DNA of 20,973 nt from CAADGU01 sp964581605 (lineage in GTDB: Bacteria > Chloroflexota > Anaerolineae > Promineifilales > Promineifilaceae), in NCBI GenBank assembly GCA_964581605.1, contig CAZOPF010000094.1, positions 1-20,973 on the forward strand, in the 5' to 3' direction. The notes under the pieces were generated by a model. That model did not search any database. It was not told the DNA's origin and saw only the letters and a program-made list of their open reading frames with translations. A program made the translations under genes and the position numbers. Numbering within the stretch: position 1 is the stretch's first letter; the number at the start of each line of letters is the position of its first letter. Positions 1 to 6,832 of the stretch are shown here, in pieces.

Positions 1-476
1 CACTCCGCAAAAGGTTCCACCAGCAGCAAAACCTGCGGTTTGTGCAAAATGGCCCGTCCCATTGCCAGCCGCCGCGCCAGGCCAGGGGCCAGCTTTTCCG
101 CCTGTGTTTTGGCCTGGTCTTGCAGCCCCACCACCTGCAACATGGCATCAGCACGGCCGTGTGGCAACCCATACAAATCACAGAAAAAGGTCAAATTTTG
201 CCGTGCTGACAGCCGGGGATAGAGGCCATTTTCAGCCGGTAGAACCCCCACCAGCCGGGCAAATGCCGCCCGATCTTGCCAGGGGTCAATACCCGCCAGC
301 CGCACCGTGCCCGCCGTCGGTTGTGTTTTGCCGGTGAGCAAATCTACGAAGGCAGTTTTGTGAATGCCGATGAGTCCGGTTACGGCCGTGATCTCCCCCA
401 CCGCGGCGGTAAACGCTTCAATTTCCAGCACCGTGTTCGGCCCATCCACCTTCTGCACATGGTCCATCACAATCAT
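1..476 (-). CDS. ABC ATPase-like protein with degenerate nucleotide-binding motifs (3' end outside window)
   Basis: The reading frame runs open from an ATG at 476 to the window edge (158 residues seen). It aligns by eye with the start of an ABC-transporter nucleotide-binding domain, but all three catalytic motifs are altered. Walker A (residues 34-41) is GLIGIHKT, with His in place of the Gly before the Lys. The signature reads LAPGLARRL instead of LSGG-x-x-R-L. Walker B is VLLLVEPF, with Val replacing the Mg-binding Asp before the Glu. The protein is therefore probably a weak or inactive ATPase. It could be a partner of an active NBD, or an ABC-like domain fused to another domain beyond the window; only the missing C-terminus would tell. 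No in-frame ATG, GTG or TTG lies between an upstream stop and 476, which fixes the start. It is divergent from the riboflavin-type gene at 605. Family call firm, function unknown. Confidence 0.8.
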   Translation of the reverse strand, partial: MIVMDHVQKVDGPNTVLEIEAFTAAVGEITAVTGLIGIHKTAFVDLLTGKTQPTAGTVRLAGIDPWQDRAAFARLVGVLPAENGLYPRLSARQNLTFFCDLYGLPHGRADAMLQVVGLQDQAKTQAEKLAPGLARRLAMGRAILHKPQVLLLVEPFAE

Positions 477-482
477 GCACCC

Positions 483-511
483 ATTGTACGGAAGTGGCGG
501 GCGCCGGGCAA
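483..511 (-). promoter_or_regulatory. Candidate leaderless promoter for the ABC-like gene
   Basis: On the minus strand TTGCCC (506-511) is followed by a 17-nt spacer and TACAAT (483-488). The ATG at 476 follows after 6 nt (gggtgc). The usual distance from a -10 box to +1 would place transcription start on the A of ATG. No Shine-Dalgarno sequence precedes the ATG. Prediction only. Confidence 0.45.
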
Positions 512-568
512 AGGATGCCCACCAGCTTCTGCATCTGCCACTACCCGGCTATTTCCGAGAATGTTTAC

Positions 569-599
569 TATAATCGTAATATCTGATGTTGAGAGAGGG
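569..599 (+). promoter_or_regulatory. -10 box and ribosome binding site of the ribA-type fusion gene
   Basis: A perfect TATAAT lies at 569-574 with no good -35. A purine-rich GAGAGAGGG at 591-599 sits 5 nt before ATG 605 and supports that start over the in-frame GTG at 599. The spacer of about 130 bp to the divergent ABC gene is too short for an FMN riboswitch, and none is visible. Confidence 0.45.
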
Positions 600-604
600 T
601 GGCT

Positions 605-1885
605 ATGGCAAGTAAACAGATTGAAAGGCTGACCGGCGCCCGAATTCCCACCAACCAGGGCAAGTTCCACCTGTATTGTTACCGCAGTGTGGCCGACAAT
701 AAGGAACATCTGGCGCTGGTGATGGGCGAGGTGGCCGGGCATAAAGAAGTGCTGGTGCGCATTCACTCGGAATGTTTTACCGGCGATGTGCTGGGGTCAC
801 GCCGGTGTGATTGTGGCCCCCAATTGCGCCACGCCATGCAGCAAATTGCCAGTGCCGGCCGCGGCGTGATTGTCTATCTGCGCCAGGAGGGGCGAGGGAT
901 TGGTTTGGCGGACAAGCTGCGGGCGTATAATTTGCAGGATATGGGGTATGACACGGTGGACGCTAACCTGATGCTCGGTCACCAGGCGGATGGGCGTGAT
1001 TACACGGCCGCTGCCCATATCCTGCACGATTTAGGCATTCGGTCTGTGCAGCTTTTGACGAACAATCCAGACAAAATAGCTGGTTTGCAGGCGGCGGGCA
1101 TTCCGGTGGCGGCGCGGCTGCCATTGGCAACGGCCGTGACCCCAGAAAACGCCGCTTACCTGAAAACCAAAGTGGAAAAGATGCGCCACCTGCTTGATCT
1201 GGAAATTGCTCCGGCGGCCAATGGGGCGGAACGGCCGTCCACCTCTCGCCCGTTTGTCACCCTGAGTTATGCCCAAAGTGTGGACGGCTCCATTGCCATT
1301 CGGCGTGGCCAGCCCACACCGCTCAGTGGGCCAGAGGCGCTGCGCATGACCCACCGGCTGCGGGCCAGCCATGATGCGATCCTGGTGGGCATTGGCACAC
1401 TCTTAGCTGATGATCCCCGGTTGACAGTGCGGCTGGTAGAGGGGGAGCAGCCGCAGCCAGTGGTCATAGACGGCCGTCTCCGTTTCCCCCTCTCTGCCCA
1501 ATTGCTGCAACACCCCAAACGGCCGCTCATCATCACAACCTCGCAAGTGGACGAATCCCGGCAACGAGCGTTGGAAGTAGCAGGGGCAGAGGTGGTCCGG
1601 GTGACGGCCGCGCCAGACGGCCGTGTCTCCCTGGCGGCCGCCTTAGCGGTTTTGCAAATGCGCGGCGTGGGCAGCCTGATGGTGGAAGGGGGGGCGCAGA
1701 TCATCACCAGTTTTCTGACGGCCCAACTTATTGATCGGCTCGTGATCACCATTGTCCCCCGCTTGCTCGGTGGCTTGCCCGCCGTCGCTTACCTCAATGG
1801 GCATGGTTCGCCCCGATTGTTCAATACCCAATATCACCAATTGGGAGCGGATATAGTGTTGGCGAGTGATGTGGGATGGAGGTAA
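605..1885 (+). CDS. ribA: GTP cyclohydrolase II fused to RibD C-terminal reductase domain
   Basis: 426 residues. Residues ~5-200 form GTP cyclohydrolase II: the zinc ligands C57, C68 and C70 (C-x10-C-x-C in SECFTGDVLGSRRCDCG), RQEGRGIGL, the YNLQDMGYDTVDAN stretch and LLTNNPDK. Residues ~215-425 match RibD_C/dihydrofolate-reductase-like reductase (VTLSYAQSVDGSIA, ILVGIGTLLADDPRLTVR, LMVEGGAQIITSFL). GCHII opens GTP to the diamino-ribosylamino-pyrimidinone 5'-phosphate; RibD_C reduces ribosyl to ribityl with NAD(P)H. There is neither the RibB domain usually fused to RibA nor the RibD deaminase domain. The fused enzyme could therefore reduce before deamination, as fungi and archaea do, or could serve a non-riboflavin product. 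It heads a co-directional set with an MDR dehydrogenase, a PTPS homologue and a glycosyltransferase, which favours a dedicated pathway. Domains confident; pathway inferred. Confidence 0.93.
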   Translation: MASKQIERLTGARIPTNQGKFHLYCYRSVADNKEHLALVMGEVAGHKEVLVRIHSECFTGDVLGSRRCDCGPQLRHAMQQIASAGRGVIVYLRQEGRGIGLADKLRAYNLQDMGYDTVDANLMLGHQADGRDYTAAAHILHDLGIRSVQLLTNNPDKIAGLQAAGIPVAARLPLATAVTPENAAYLKTKVEKMRHLLDLEIAPAANGAERPSTSRPFVTLSYAQSVDGSIAIRRGQPTPLSGPEALRMTHRLRASHDAILVGIGTLLADDPRLTVRLVEGEQPQPVVIDGRLRFPLSAQLLQHPKRPLIITTSQVDESRQRALEVAGAEVVRVTAAPDGRVSLAAALAVLQMRGVGSLMVEGGAQIITSFLTAQLIDRLVITIVPRLLGGLPAVAYLNGHGSPRLFNTQYHQLGADIVLASDVGWR

Positions 1886-1987
1886 CATGGCGATCTTGTA
1901 TCATCCAATCTCCTGACCTGGACAGGCCAGAGCCAACGAGGTTTTCACCCCAGATGTCTGGGAGCAGCTTAATCTCCAACCTCTAAA

Positions 1988-2098
1988 TGATCGTTTGCAA
2001 ATAAGTTAGCGATTGGGTAATTGGGTAATTAAGTAATTGAAGCGGCTAATTACCAAATTACTCAATTACTGCACGGTTACTAATTACCCAATAACCTG
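1988..2098. repeat. Octamer snapback array (copy 1) with a shared unique head
   Basis: This fills most of the 1886-2098 spacer. A 23-nt head (1988-2010) is followed by eleven 8-nt units in strict phase from 2011 to 2098, e.g. GATTGGGT, AATTGGGT, AATTAAGT, AATTGAAG, then TACCAAAT, TACTCAAT and, after two variant units, ATTACCCA. The first half is complementary to the second, so the transcript can fold back on itself. The last unit ends exactly at ATG 2099. A near-identical copy lies at 8832-8928. The rest of the spacer has only a small hairpin, CCCAGA-TG-TCTGGG, at 1949-1962. Confidence 0.85.
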
Positions 2099-3127
2099 AT
2101 GACTAAAAATCGTTTGTGGTTTGTAGCACCGGGACAGGTGGAAGTGCGAGCGGAACCGCAGCCGGGTGCGGCGGCGGATGAGGTGTTGGTGCAAACGGCC
2201 GTGTCCGCCATCAGCGCCGGCACAGAGATGCTGCTTTATCGTGGGCAGTGGCCGCCCGATTTGCCGGTGGATGAAACGATAGAAGCGTTACAGGGCGCGT
2301 TTGCCTATCCGTTGTCTTATGGGTATGCCTGTGTGGGGCAGGTGGTGGCGATGGGGCGCGATGTGGCGGCGGGCTGGCACGGCCGTTGGGTCTTTGCCTT
2401 CCAACCGCACCAGAGCCATTTCACCGCTCGCCCGGAAACGTTGCTGCCGCTGCCCGAAGGCATGTCGCCGGAAACGGCCGTCTTTCTGCCCAATATGGAA
2501 ACGGCCGTCTCCTTTGTCATGGACGGCCGCCCCGTCATCGGCGAGCAGGTGGCGGTGTTGGGGCAGGGGGTGGTGGGGCTGCTGACGACGATGCTGCTGG
2601 CCGACTTTCCCCTGGCCTCGCTGGTGACGGCCGATGCATATGCGCGGCGGCGGGCATGGTCGCGGCGGCTGGGGGCCACGGCTGTGTTTGACCCCGCCGC
2701 GCCTGATGCCCTGGCCGATATGCGGATGGCGCTGCAAACTGACACCCCCTACCCTGGCGCGGATTTGGTGTTTGAACTATCGGGCAATCCGGCGGCGCTG
2801 GATCTGGCAATTGGGCTGGCCGGTTTTGACGGCCGTGTTCTCATTGGCTCCTGGTATGGGCAAAAACGGGCGAACGTTGACCTGGGTGGGGGGTTTCATC
2901 GCGGGCATATGCGGTTGATCAGCAGCCAGGTTAGCCGCTTACACCCACGCTGGCACGGCCGTTTCCGCAAAACCCGCCGCCTGCAAACCGCCTGGCGCAT
3001 GTTAGCCCAACACAACCCGGCCCGGCTCATCACCCATCGTTTCCCCCTGGCCGAAGCAGCAAAAGCGTATCAATTGTTAGACCAGGGGGGGGGGACGGCC
3101 GTGCAGATTATCTTTACCTATTCTTAA
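2099..3127 (+). CDS. MDR-superfamily zinc-binding-type dehydrogenase (BchC-like subgroup)
   Basis: 342 residues with the two-domain medium-chain dehydrogenase plan: a GroES-like N-terminus (~1-125) and a Rossmann domain with VAVLGQGVVG near residues 151-160, i.e. GxGxxG. The N-terminal SAISAGTEMLLYRG resembles the subgroup around 2-desacetyl-2-hydroxyethyl-bacteriochlorophyllide dehydrogenase. The GHE zinc-ligand motif of classical alcohol dehydrogenases and the structural four-Cys lobe are both absent, so it may be zinc-independent. The start at 2099 immediately follows the octamer array and has no Shine-Dalgarno sequence. The gene lies between the RibA/RibD_C fusion and a PTPS homologue, suggesting oxidation or reduction of a pterin or pyrimidine side chain. 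No photosynthesis gene is nearby, so a chlorophyll role is unlikely. Superfamily certain, substrate unknown. Confidence 0.85.
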   Translation: MTKNRLWFVAPGQVEVRAEPQPGAAADEVLVQTAVSAISAGTEMLLYRGQWPPDLPVDETIEALQGAFAYPLSYGYACVGQVVAMGRDVAAGWHGRWVFAFQPHQSHFTARPETLLPLPEGMSPETAVFLPNMETAVSFVMDGRPVIGEQVAVLGQGVVGLLTTMLLADFPLASLVTADAYARRRAWSRRLGATAVFDPAAPDALADMRMALQTDTPYPGADLVFELSGNPAALDLAIGLAGFDGRVLIGSWYGQKRANVDLGGGFHRGHMRLISSQVSRLHPRWHGRFRKTRRLQTAWRMLAQHNPARLITHRFPLAEAAKAYQLLDQGGGTAVQIIFTYS

Positions 3128-3130
3128 ATG

Positions 3131-3200
3131 GTGACAGGTCATTAGTCACTGGCCATTGGCTGCCAGAGATCAATGACGAACACTCAATGACAAAGGACAA
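3131..3200. repeat. Degenerate heptamer snapback array between MDR and PTPS-like genes
   Basis: Read in 7-nt steps from 3131: GTGACAG, GTCATTA, GTCACTG, GCCATTG, then the complementary words ATGACGA, ACACTCA, ATGACAA. This is the same fold-back plan as the other arrays but more decayed. It occupies almost the whole 83-nt gap. Confidence 0.6.
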
Positions 3201-3210
3201 AGAACACCGC

Positions 3211-3600
3211 ATGTATACAGTAGCCGTCAAACGAGATTTTGTGGCGCAGCATTTTTTGATTGGCGGGGAGTGGGGAGCGGAAAATGAGTGGCATTCACAC
3301 CATTATGCAGTCGAAGTGCAGTTGCACGGAGAAACGCTGGATCGGCATGGGTATCTGGTGGACATCGTGGATATTGAGCGCCATCTCAACGCCCTGGTTG
3401 CCCATTACCAGGACAAAACGCTCAATGAGCAGCCCGAATTTGCCGGGCTGAACCCCAGCATTGAACATTTTGCCCGCATCTTTTGCACACAGTTAGCCAG
3501 CCGGATACAGGCAGACACGCTAACGGCCGTGACGGTGAAGGTATGGGAAAATGAGATCGCCTGGGCCTCGTTTCAGTTGTCAGTGAACAGTAAACAGTGA
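3211..3600 (+). CDS. 6-pyruvoyl-tetrahydropterin synthase / QueD-like protein lacking the catalytic Cys
   Basis: 129 residues, a typical T-fold length. The zinc triad is intact: H14 in VAQHFL, and H28 and H30 in EWHSHHY. A pterin-anchoring Glu is likely at W112-E113. In QueD and PTPS a Cys sits four residues before the first His of HxH; here that residue is E24, followed by N25 and E26. The DH pair of the catalytic triad (DHHxLN in QueD) reads D68-K69-T-L-N, so both the thiolate and the His are missing. PTPS-III enzymes also replace Cys with Glu, but with ExxHGH spacing, which this is not. It probably binds a pterin and catalyses something different. The start at 3211 is preferred to 3187 because family homology begins at YTVAVKRDF. 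The last residues and stop lie inside a heptamer repeat. Confidence 0.8.
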   Translation: MYTVAVKRDFVAQHFLIGGEWGAENEWHSHHYAVEVQLHGETLDRHGYLVDIVDIERHLNALVAHYQDKTLNEQPEFAGLNPSIEHFARIFCTQLASRIQADTLTAVTVKVWENEIAWASFQLSVNSKQ

Positions 3601-3657
3601 ACAGGTCGCCTCAACTGTTTACTGCTCACTGCTCACTGCTCATTGCTCACTGCTTAC
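3581..3657. repeat. Heptamer snapback array, 11 units, overlapping a stop codon
   Basis: Eleven 7-nt units without phase slip: CAGTGAA, CAGTAAA, CAGTGAA, CAGGTCG, CCTCAAC, TGTTTAC, TGCTCAC (x2), TGCTCAT, TGCTCAC, TGCTTAC. The first arm is complementary to the second. The TGA of the PTPS-like gene (3598-3600) is part of unit 3, and ATG 3661 comes 3 nt after the last unit. Confidence 0.9.
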
Positions 3658-3660
3658 TTA

Positions 3661-4758
3661 ATGAAAATCGGCCTCCTCATCTACGGCTCGCTGGACACCA
3701 TTTCCGGTGGTTATCTGTATGACCGGATGTTGGTAGCGCAGTTGCGGGCGAGTGGGGATGAGGTGGCGGTGGTCTCATTGCCCTGGGCGGGTTACGGCCG
3801 TGCCCTGCTGCACAACTTCTCCCCTGCCTTATACCACCGGCTGGCGCGTGCCAGGTTTGACCTGCTGCTGCAAGATGAATTGAGCCACCCCTCCCTGTTC
3901 TGGCTCAACCGGCGGCTGAAACGGCGGGCGCCGTATCCATTCGCGAGCATCGTCCATCACTTGCGCCAGAGTGAACAGCACCCACCGGGATTACGCTGGC
4001 TCTACCGATGGGTGGAGCGGCAGTATCTGCAAAGCGTAGATGCCTTCATCTTTAACAGCCAGACTACACAACAAGTGGTACGGGGGACAGCCGCTGTCTG
4101 CAAGATATCGGCTGTCTGGCGGCCGCATCTTGTGGCCTATCCTGGTGGGGATCGGTTTCAAGCAGTGATCACGGAAGCGGAGATAGGCCAACGCGCCCAT
4201 GAGCCGGGGCCTCTGCGCGTGCTGTTTGTGGGCAATTTGATTCCGCGCAAAGGGTTGCACACCCTGATTGAAGCGTTATGTCAATTGCCGGTGGCGGATT
4301 GGCAGTTGGATGTGGTGGGCAACTCGGCCGTAAACCCCGCCTACACCCGGCGCATTTTACATAATCTTCCAGCGGCCGTAACCCTGCATGGCTCGCTGCC
4401 CGATGCAGCACTGGCCACTATGCTGCGCCGCAGCCATGTGCTGGCTGTGCCGTCGCAGTATGAAGGCTTTGGCATTGTCTATCTGGAAGGGATGGGGGCT
4501 GGCTTGCCGGCCATTGGCACAACCGGCGGCGCGGCCCCAGAGATCATCACCAATGGCATAAATGGCTACGTGATCAACATAGAGGAGACGGCCGTGCTTG
4601 CCCACCACCTGCATCACCTGCACCAAAACCGGAATCTGCTGGCAGCCATGAGTCTGGCTGCCCGCCAGCACTTTCTGGCGCATCCCACCTGGGCAGAAAG
4701 CATGGCTCAGGTGCGCCTGTTTTTAAGGCAACTACGGGGGAATCTGGGCACGCCTTGA
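3661..4758 (+). CDS. Family 4 glycosyltransferase (GT-B fold)
   Basis: 365 residues. The N-terminal MKIGLLIYGSLDTISGGYLY resembles the donor/acceptor-loop start of retaining GT4 enzymes. The C-terminal half has VLFVGNLIPRKGLHTLIEAL (R196, K197) and the E-x7-E motif E268-GFGIVYL-E276, followed by GMGAGLPAIGTTGGAAPEII. These residues bind the nucleotide-sugar phosphate and ribose. No transmembrane segment is visible, so it is cytosolic or peripheral. ATG 3661 is chosen over the in-frame TTG at 3643 because that TTG lies inside the heptamer array. As the fourth gene after RibA/RibD_C, MDR and PTPS-like, it may glycosylate the small-molecule product, by analogy with cyanobacterial and Chlorobium pterin glycosides. 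Polysaccharide or glycolipid synthesis is the alternative. Confidence 0.9.
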   Translation: MKIGLLIYGSLDTISGGYLYDRMLVAQLRASGDEVAVVSLPWAGYGRALLHNFSPALYHRLARARFDLLLQDELSHPSLFWLNRRLKRRAPYPFASIVHHLRQSEQHPPGLRWLYRWVERQYLQSVDAFIFNSQTTQQVVRGTAAVCKISAVWRPHLVAYPGGDRFQAVITEAEIGQRAHEPGPLRVLFVGNLIPRKGLHTLIEALCQLPVADWQLDVVGNSAVNPAYTRRILHNLPAAVTLHGSLPDAALATMLRRSHVLAVPSQYEGFGIVYLEGMGAGLPAIGTTGGAAPEIITNGINGYVINIEETAVLAHHLHHLHQNRNLLAAMSLAARQHFLAHPTWAESMAQVRLFLRQLRGNLGTP

Positions 4759-4762
4759 TTTT

Positions 4763-5572
4763 TTAGAACAGCCAGGTATATAACAAATAGCCGCCCCCCA
4801 TGAGCACACAATAAATGGCAAAGATATAGAGCGTATGGCTACGCACCCATCGCAACAGAAAGTAAATACAGAAATAACCGGTCAGGGCGGCCGCCAGATA
4901 ACCGGTGATATACACCCCAGGGGCATATGTCGGCGTTTCTGTGAGAATATCTACCAACGACAAAACGCCTGCGCCCAAAATGGCCGGTATCCCTAACAAA
5001 AAGCTGAAACGAGTGGCAGATGGCCTGTCCAGTCCACGCAAACGGCCGCCAGCAATGGTGCTGCCACTACGAGACAACCCCGGCAACAGGGCCGAAGCCT
5101 GAAAAAAGCCGATCAATGTGACATCGCCCCAGCTGAGATGGGGGGCAGATTTGTAACCGGCAGGCGCTCTTTCGCTGATGACCAGCAAGGCGGCCGTAAC
5201 CAACAAAAAAAAGGCGGCGATAGTGGGCGAGGTGAAGACAGTTTCCAGCCAATCTTTCAGCAGCAGCCCCAGGATGACGGCCGGAATTGTGCCCACGACG
5301 ATGAGCCAGCCCAGACGGGCATTGTCTGTAGCCAGCGGCCGTTTTTGCCTGACACCTTGCCATACGGCCGTGATGATCTCCACCAGGTCACGCCAAAAGT
5401 AAATCAAAATGGCTGTCAACGTGCCTGCGTGCAGCACACCAATCAACGTCAGGTCAGGCACACGCATCTGGAAAATTGTCGGCAATAACACCAGGTGCCC
5501 GTCGCTAGAAATGGGCAAAAATTCGGTCGCTCCCTGAATGATCCCCAATAAAATTGCCTCAACGATACTCAT
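4763..5572 (-). CDS. uppP: Undecaprenyl-diphosphate phosphatase
   Basis: 269 residues, highly hydrophobic with about eight membrane segments, typical BacA/UppP length. It recycles undecaprenyl pyrophosphate to the monophosphate lipid carrier for peptidoglycan and polysaccharide synthesis. Motif 1 is QGATEFLPISSDGHLVL (E17, S23, H26; the first Glu of the E. coli motif is Gln, a common variant). Motif 2 is PGLSRSGSTIAGG with the catalytic Arg. The start codon overlaps the tgt stop by ATGA, so the two are translationally coupled. The stop is only 4 nt from the stop of the convergent glycosyltransferase, leaving no room for a terminator between them. Confidence 0.96.
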   Translation of the reverse strand: MSIVEAILLGIIQGATEFLPISSDGHLVLLPTIFQMRVPDLTLIGVLHAGTLTAILIYFWRDLVEIITAVWQGVRQKRPLATDNARLGWLIVVGTIPAVILGLLLKDWLETVFTSPTIAAFFLLVTAALLVISERAPAGYKSAPHLSWGDVTLIGFFQASALLPGLSRSGSTIAGGRLRGLDRPSATRFSFLLGIPAILGAGVLSLVDILTETPTYAPGVYITGYLAAALTGYFCIYFLLRWVRSHTLYIFAIYCVLMGGGYLLYTWLF

Positions 5573-6705
5573 AATTTATCTGTTCCCCTGATAGTTTCCG
5601 TTTGCGGGTAATGGCTCAAAAATTCGGCCGCAAATTCAGCCATTTGTCCCTTTTCAATGGCCGCCCGCATTTGCTCCATCAGATCAATGAGGAAATGAAT
5701 GTTATGGATGGAGAGCAGCACATGGGCCAAAATTTCGTCAGCTTTAACGAGATGGCGCAGATATGCCCGGCTGAATTTTTGACAGGTATAACAACTGCAT
5801 GTGGCTGCAATGGGGGCGGCGTCCTGGGTGTGGGTGGCGTTGCGCAAATTCAAACGACCGCCGCGCACATAAGCCGAGCCGTGCCGTGCCAGCCGGGTGG
5901 GGGCCACGCAGTCAAAAATATCCACACCACGCCAGACAGCATTTACCACATCTTCCGGCTCGCCGACGCCCATCAGATAGCGTGGTTTATCAGCAGGCAG
6001 CAGCGGGATTGTGGCGTCCAGTGTCGCCAGCATGTGCGCTTTGGTTTCGCCCACCGCCAATCCGCCAATGGCATAGCCCGGCAAATTCAGCCCGGTGACA
6101 AAGGCGGCACTGGCAGCGCGTAAATCGGGAAAGATTCCCCCCTGAACGATGCCGAAAAGTGCCTGGTCGTCGCGGCTGTGGGCCGCCAGGCAGCGTTCCA
6201 GCCAGGGATGGGTGCGCGTCAGAGATAATTTGACATAATCGTAATCAGTAGGGGGCGGGCACTCATCAAACGCCATGATGATGTCTGCGCCCAGGTTTTC
6301 TTGAATGGCGATGCTTTTCTCTGGGGTGAAGCGGTGGGCAGAGCCGTCCAGGTGTGATTGAAAGGTCACGCCATCGGCATCTATTTTTCGGGTCTGGCTG
6401 AGGCTAAACACCTGGAAGCCGCCGCTGTCGGTGAGAATGGGGCCAGGCCACTGCATAAAATGATGCAGACCGCCCAAGTGGTGGATGAGTTCATCACCGG
6501 GACGTAAGTAGAGGTGGTACGTGTTGCTGAGGATGAGTGTGGCCCCCAGTGCAGCCAGGTCGTCTGGCTTGAGCGCTTTAACGGTGGCCTGTGTGCCCAC
6601 AGGGGCAAAGACGGGGGTTTGAATGGGGCCGTGTGGGGTGTGGAAACGGCCGTTGCGGGCTGCGCCATCTGTGGCCGTTATGGCAAAGGTGAAGTCAAAT
6701 CCCAT
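5569..6705 (-). CDS. tgt: tRNA-guanine (queuine/preQ1) transglycosylase
   Basis: 378 residues, standard bacterial length. It exchanges guanine-34 of GU(N) anticodons for preQ1 in queuosine formation. Seen: D93 in ILTDSGGFQVF (general acid/base), the nucleophile D265 in FDCVAPTR, MGVGEPEDVV, and the zinc site C303-x-C305-xx-C308 with H334, positions that parallel the E. coli enzyme. The open frame extends upstream to 6936, but family homology begins at MGFDFTF, so ATG 6705 is chosen. It lacks a Shine-Dalgarno sequence and has a TATAAT 9 nt upstream. First gene of a two-gene unit with uppP. No que genes are adjacent; the PTPS-like gene at 3211 is unlikely to be a functional QueD. Confidence 0.97.
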   Translation of the reverse strand: MGFDFTFAITATDGAARNGRFHTPHGPIQTPVFAPVGTQATVKALKPDDLAALGATLILSNTYHLYLRPGDELIHHLGGLHHFMQWPGPILTDSGGFQVFSLSQTRKIDADGVTFQSHLDGSAHRFTPEKSIAIQENLGADIIMAFDECPPPTDYDYVKLSLTRTHPWLERCLAAHSRDDQALFGIVQGGIFPDLRAASAAFVTGLNLPGYAIGGLAVGETKAHMLATLDATIPLLPADKPRYLMGVGEPEDVVNAVWRGVDIFDCVAPTRLARHGSAYVRGGRLNLRNATHTQDAAPIAATCSCYTCQKFSRAYLRHLVKADEILAHVLLSIHNIHFLIDLMEQMRAAIEKGQMAEFAAEFLSHYPQTETIRGTDKL

Positions 6706-6714
6706 AGCGGGGGG

Positions 6715-6720
6715 ATTATA
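6715..6720 (-). promoter_or_regulatory. -10 box of tgt, near-leaderless
   Basis: A perfect TATAAT on the minus strand, 9 nt before ATG 6705, would give a 2-3 nt leader. The intervening sequence is C-rich and has no ribosome binding site. No good -35 was found (GTTCCT at 17 nt). Confidence 0.45.
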
Positions 6721-6832
6721 ACAATGAACGGCCGTAAAGGAACAACACGTTACGTTGTGGGCAGTACCAAAGTCCGGTTTAATACGGCCGTACCCTCTCG
6801 CACAATAGTTCATAATCCCAAAAGGAAAGAAA

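Noticed and set aside
477..604. FMN riboswitch upstream of the ribA-type gene
   Set aside because: Only ~30 nt separate the -10 and the start codon, and no RFN-like conserved stems are visible.
3211..3600. Annotation as functional QueD serving tgt
   Set aside because: The catalytic Cys and His are missing and the gene is on the opposite strand in a different gene set from tgt.
3581..3657. CRISPR-like interpretation of the short tandem arrays
   Set aside because: Units are 7-8 nt with no spacers, and the halves are complementary rather than directly repeated throughout; no cas genes.
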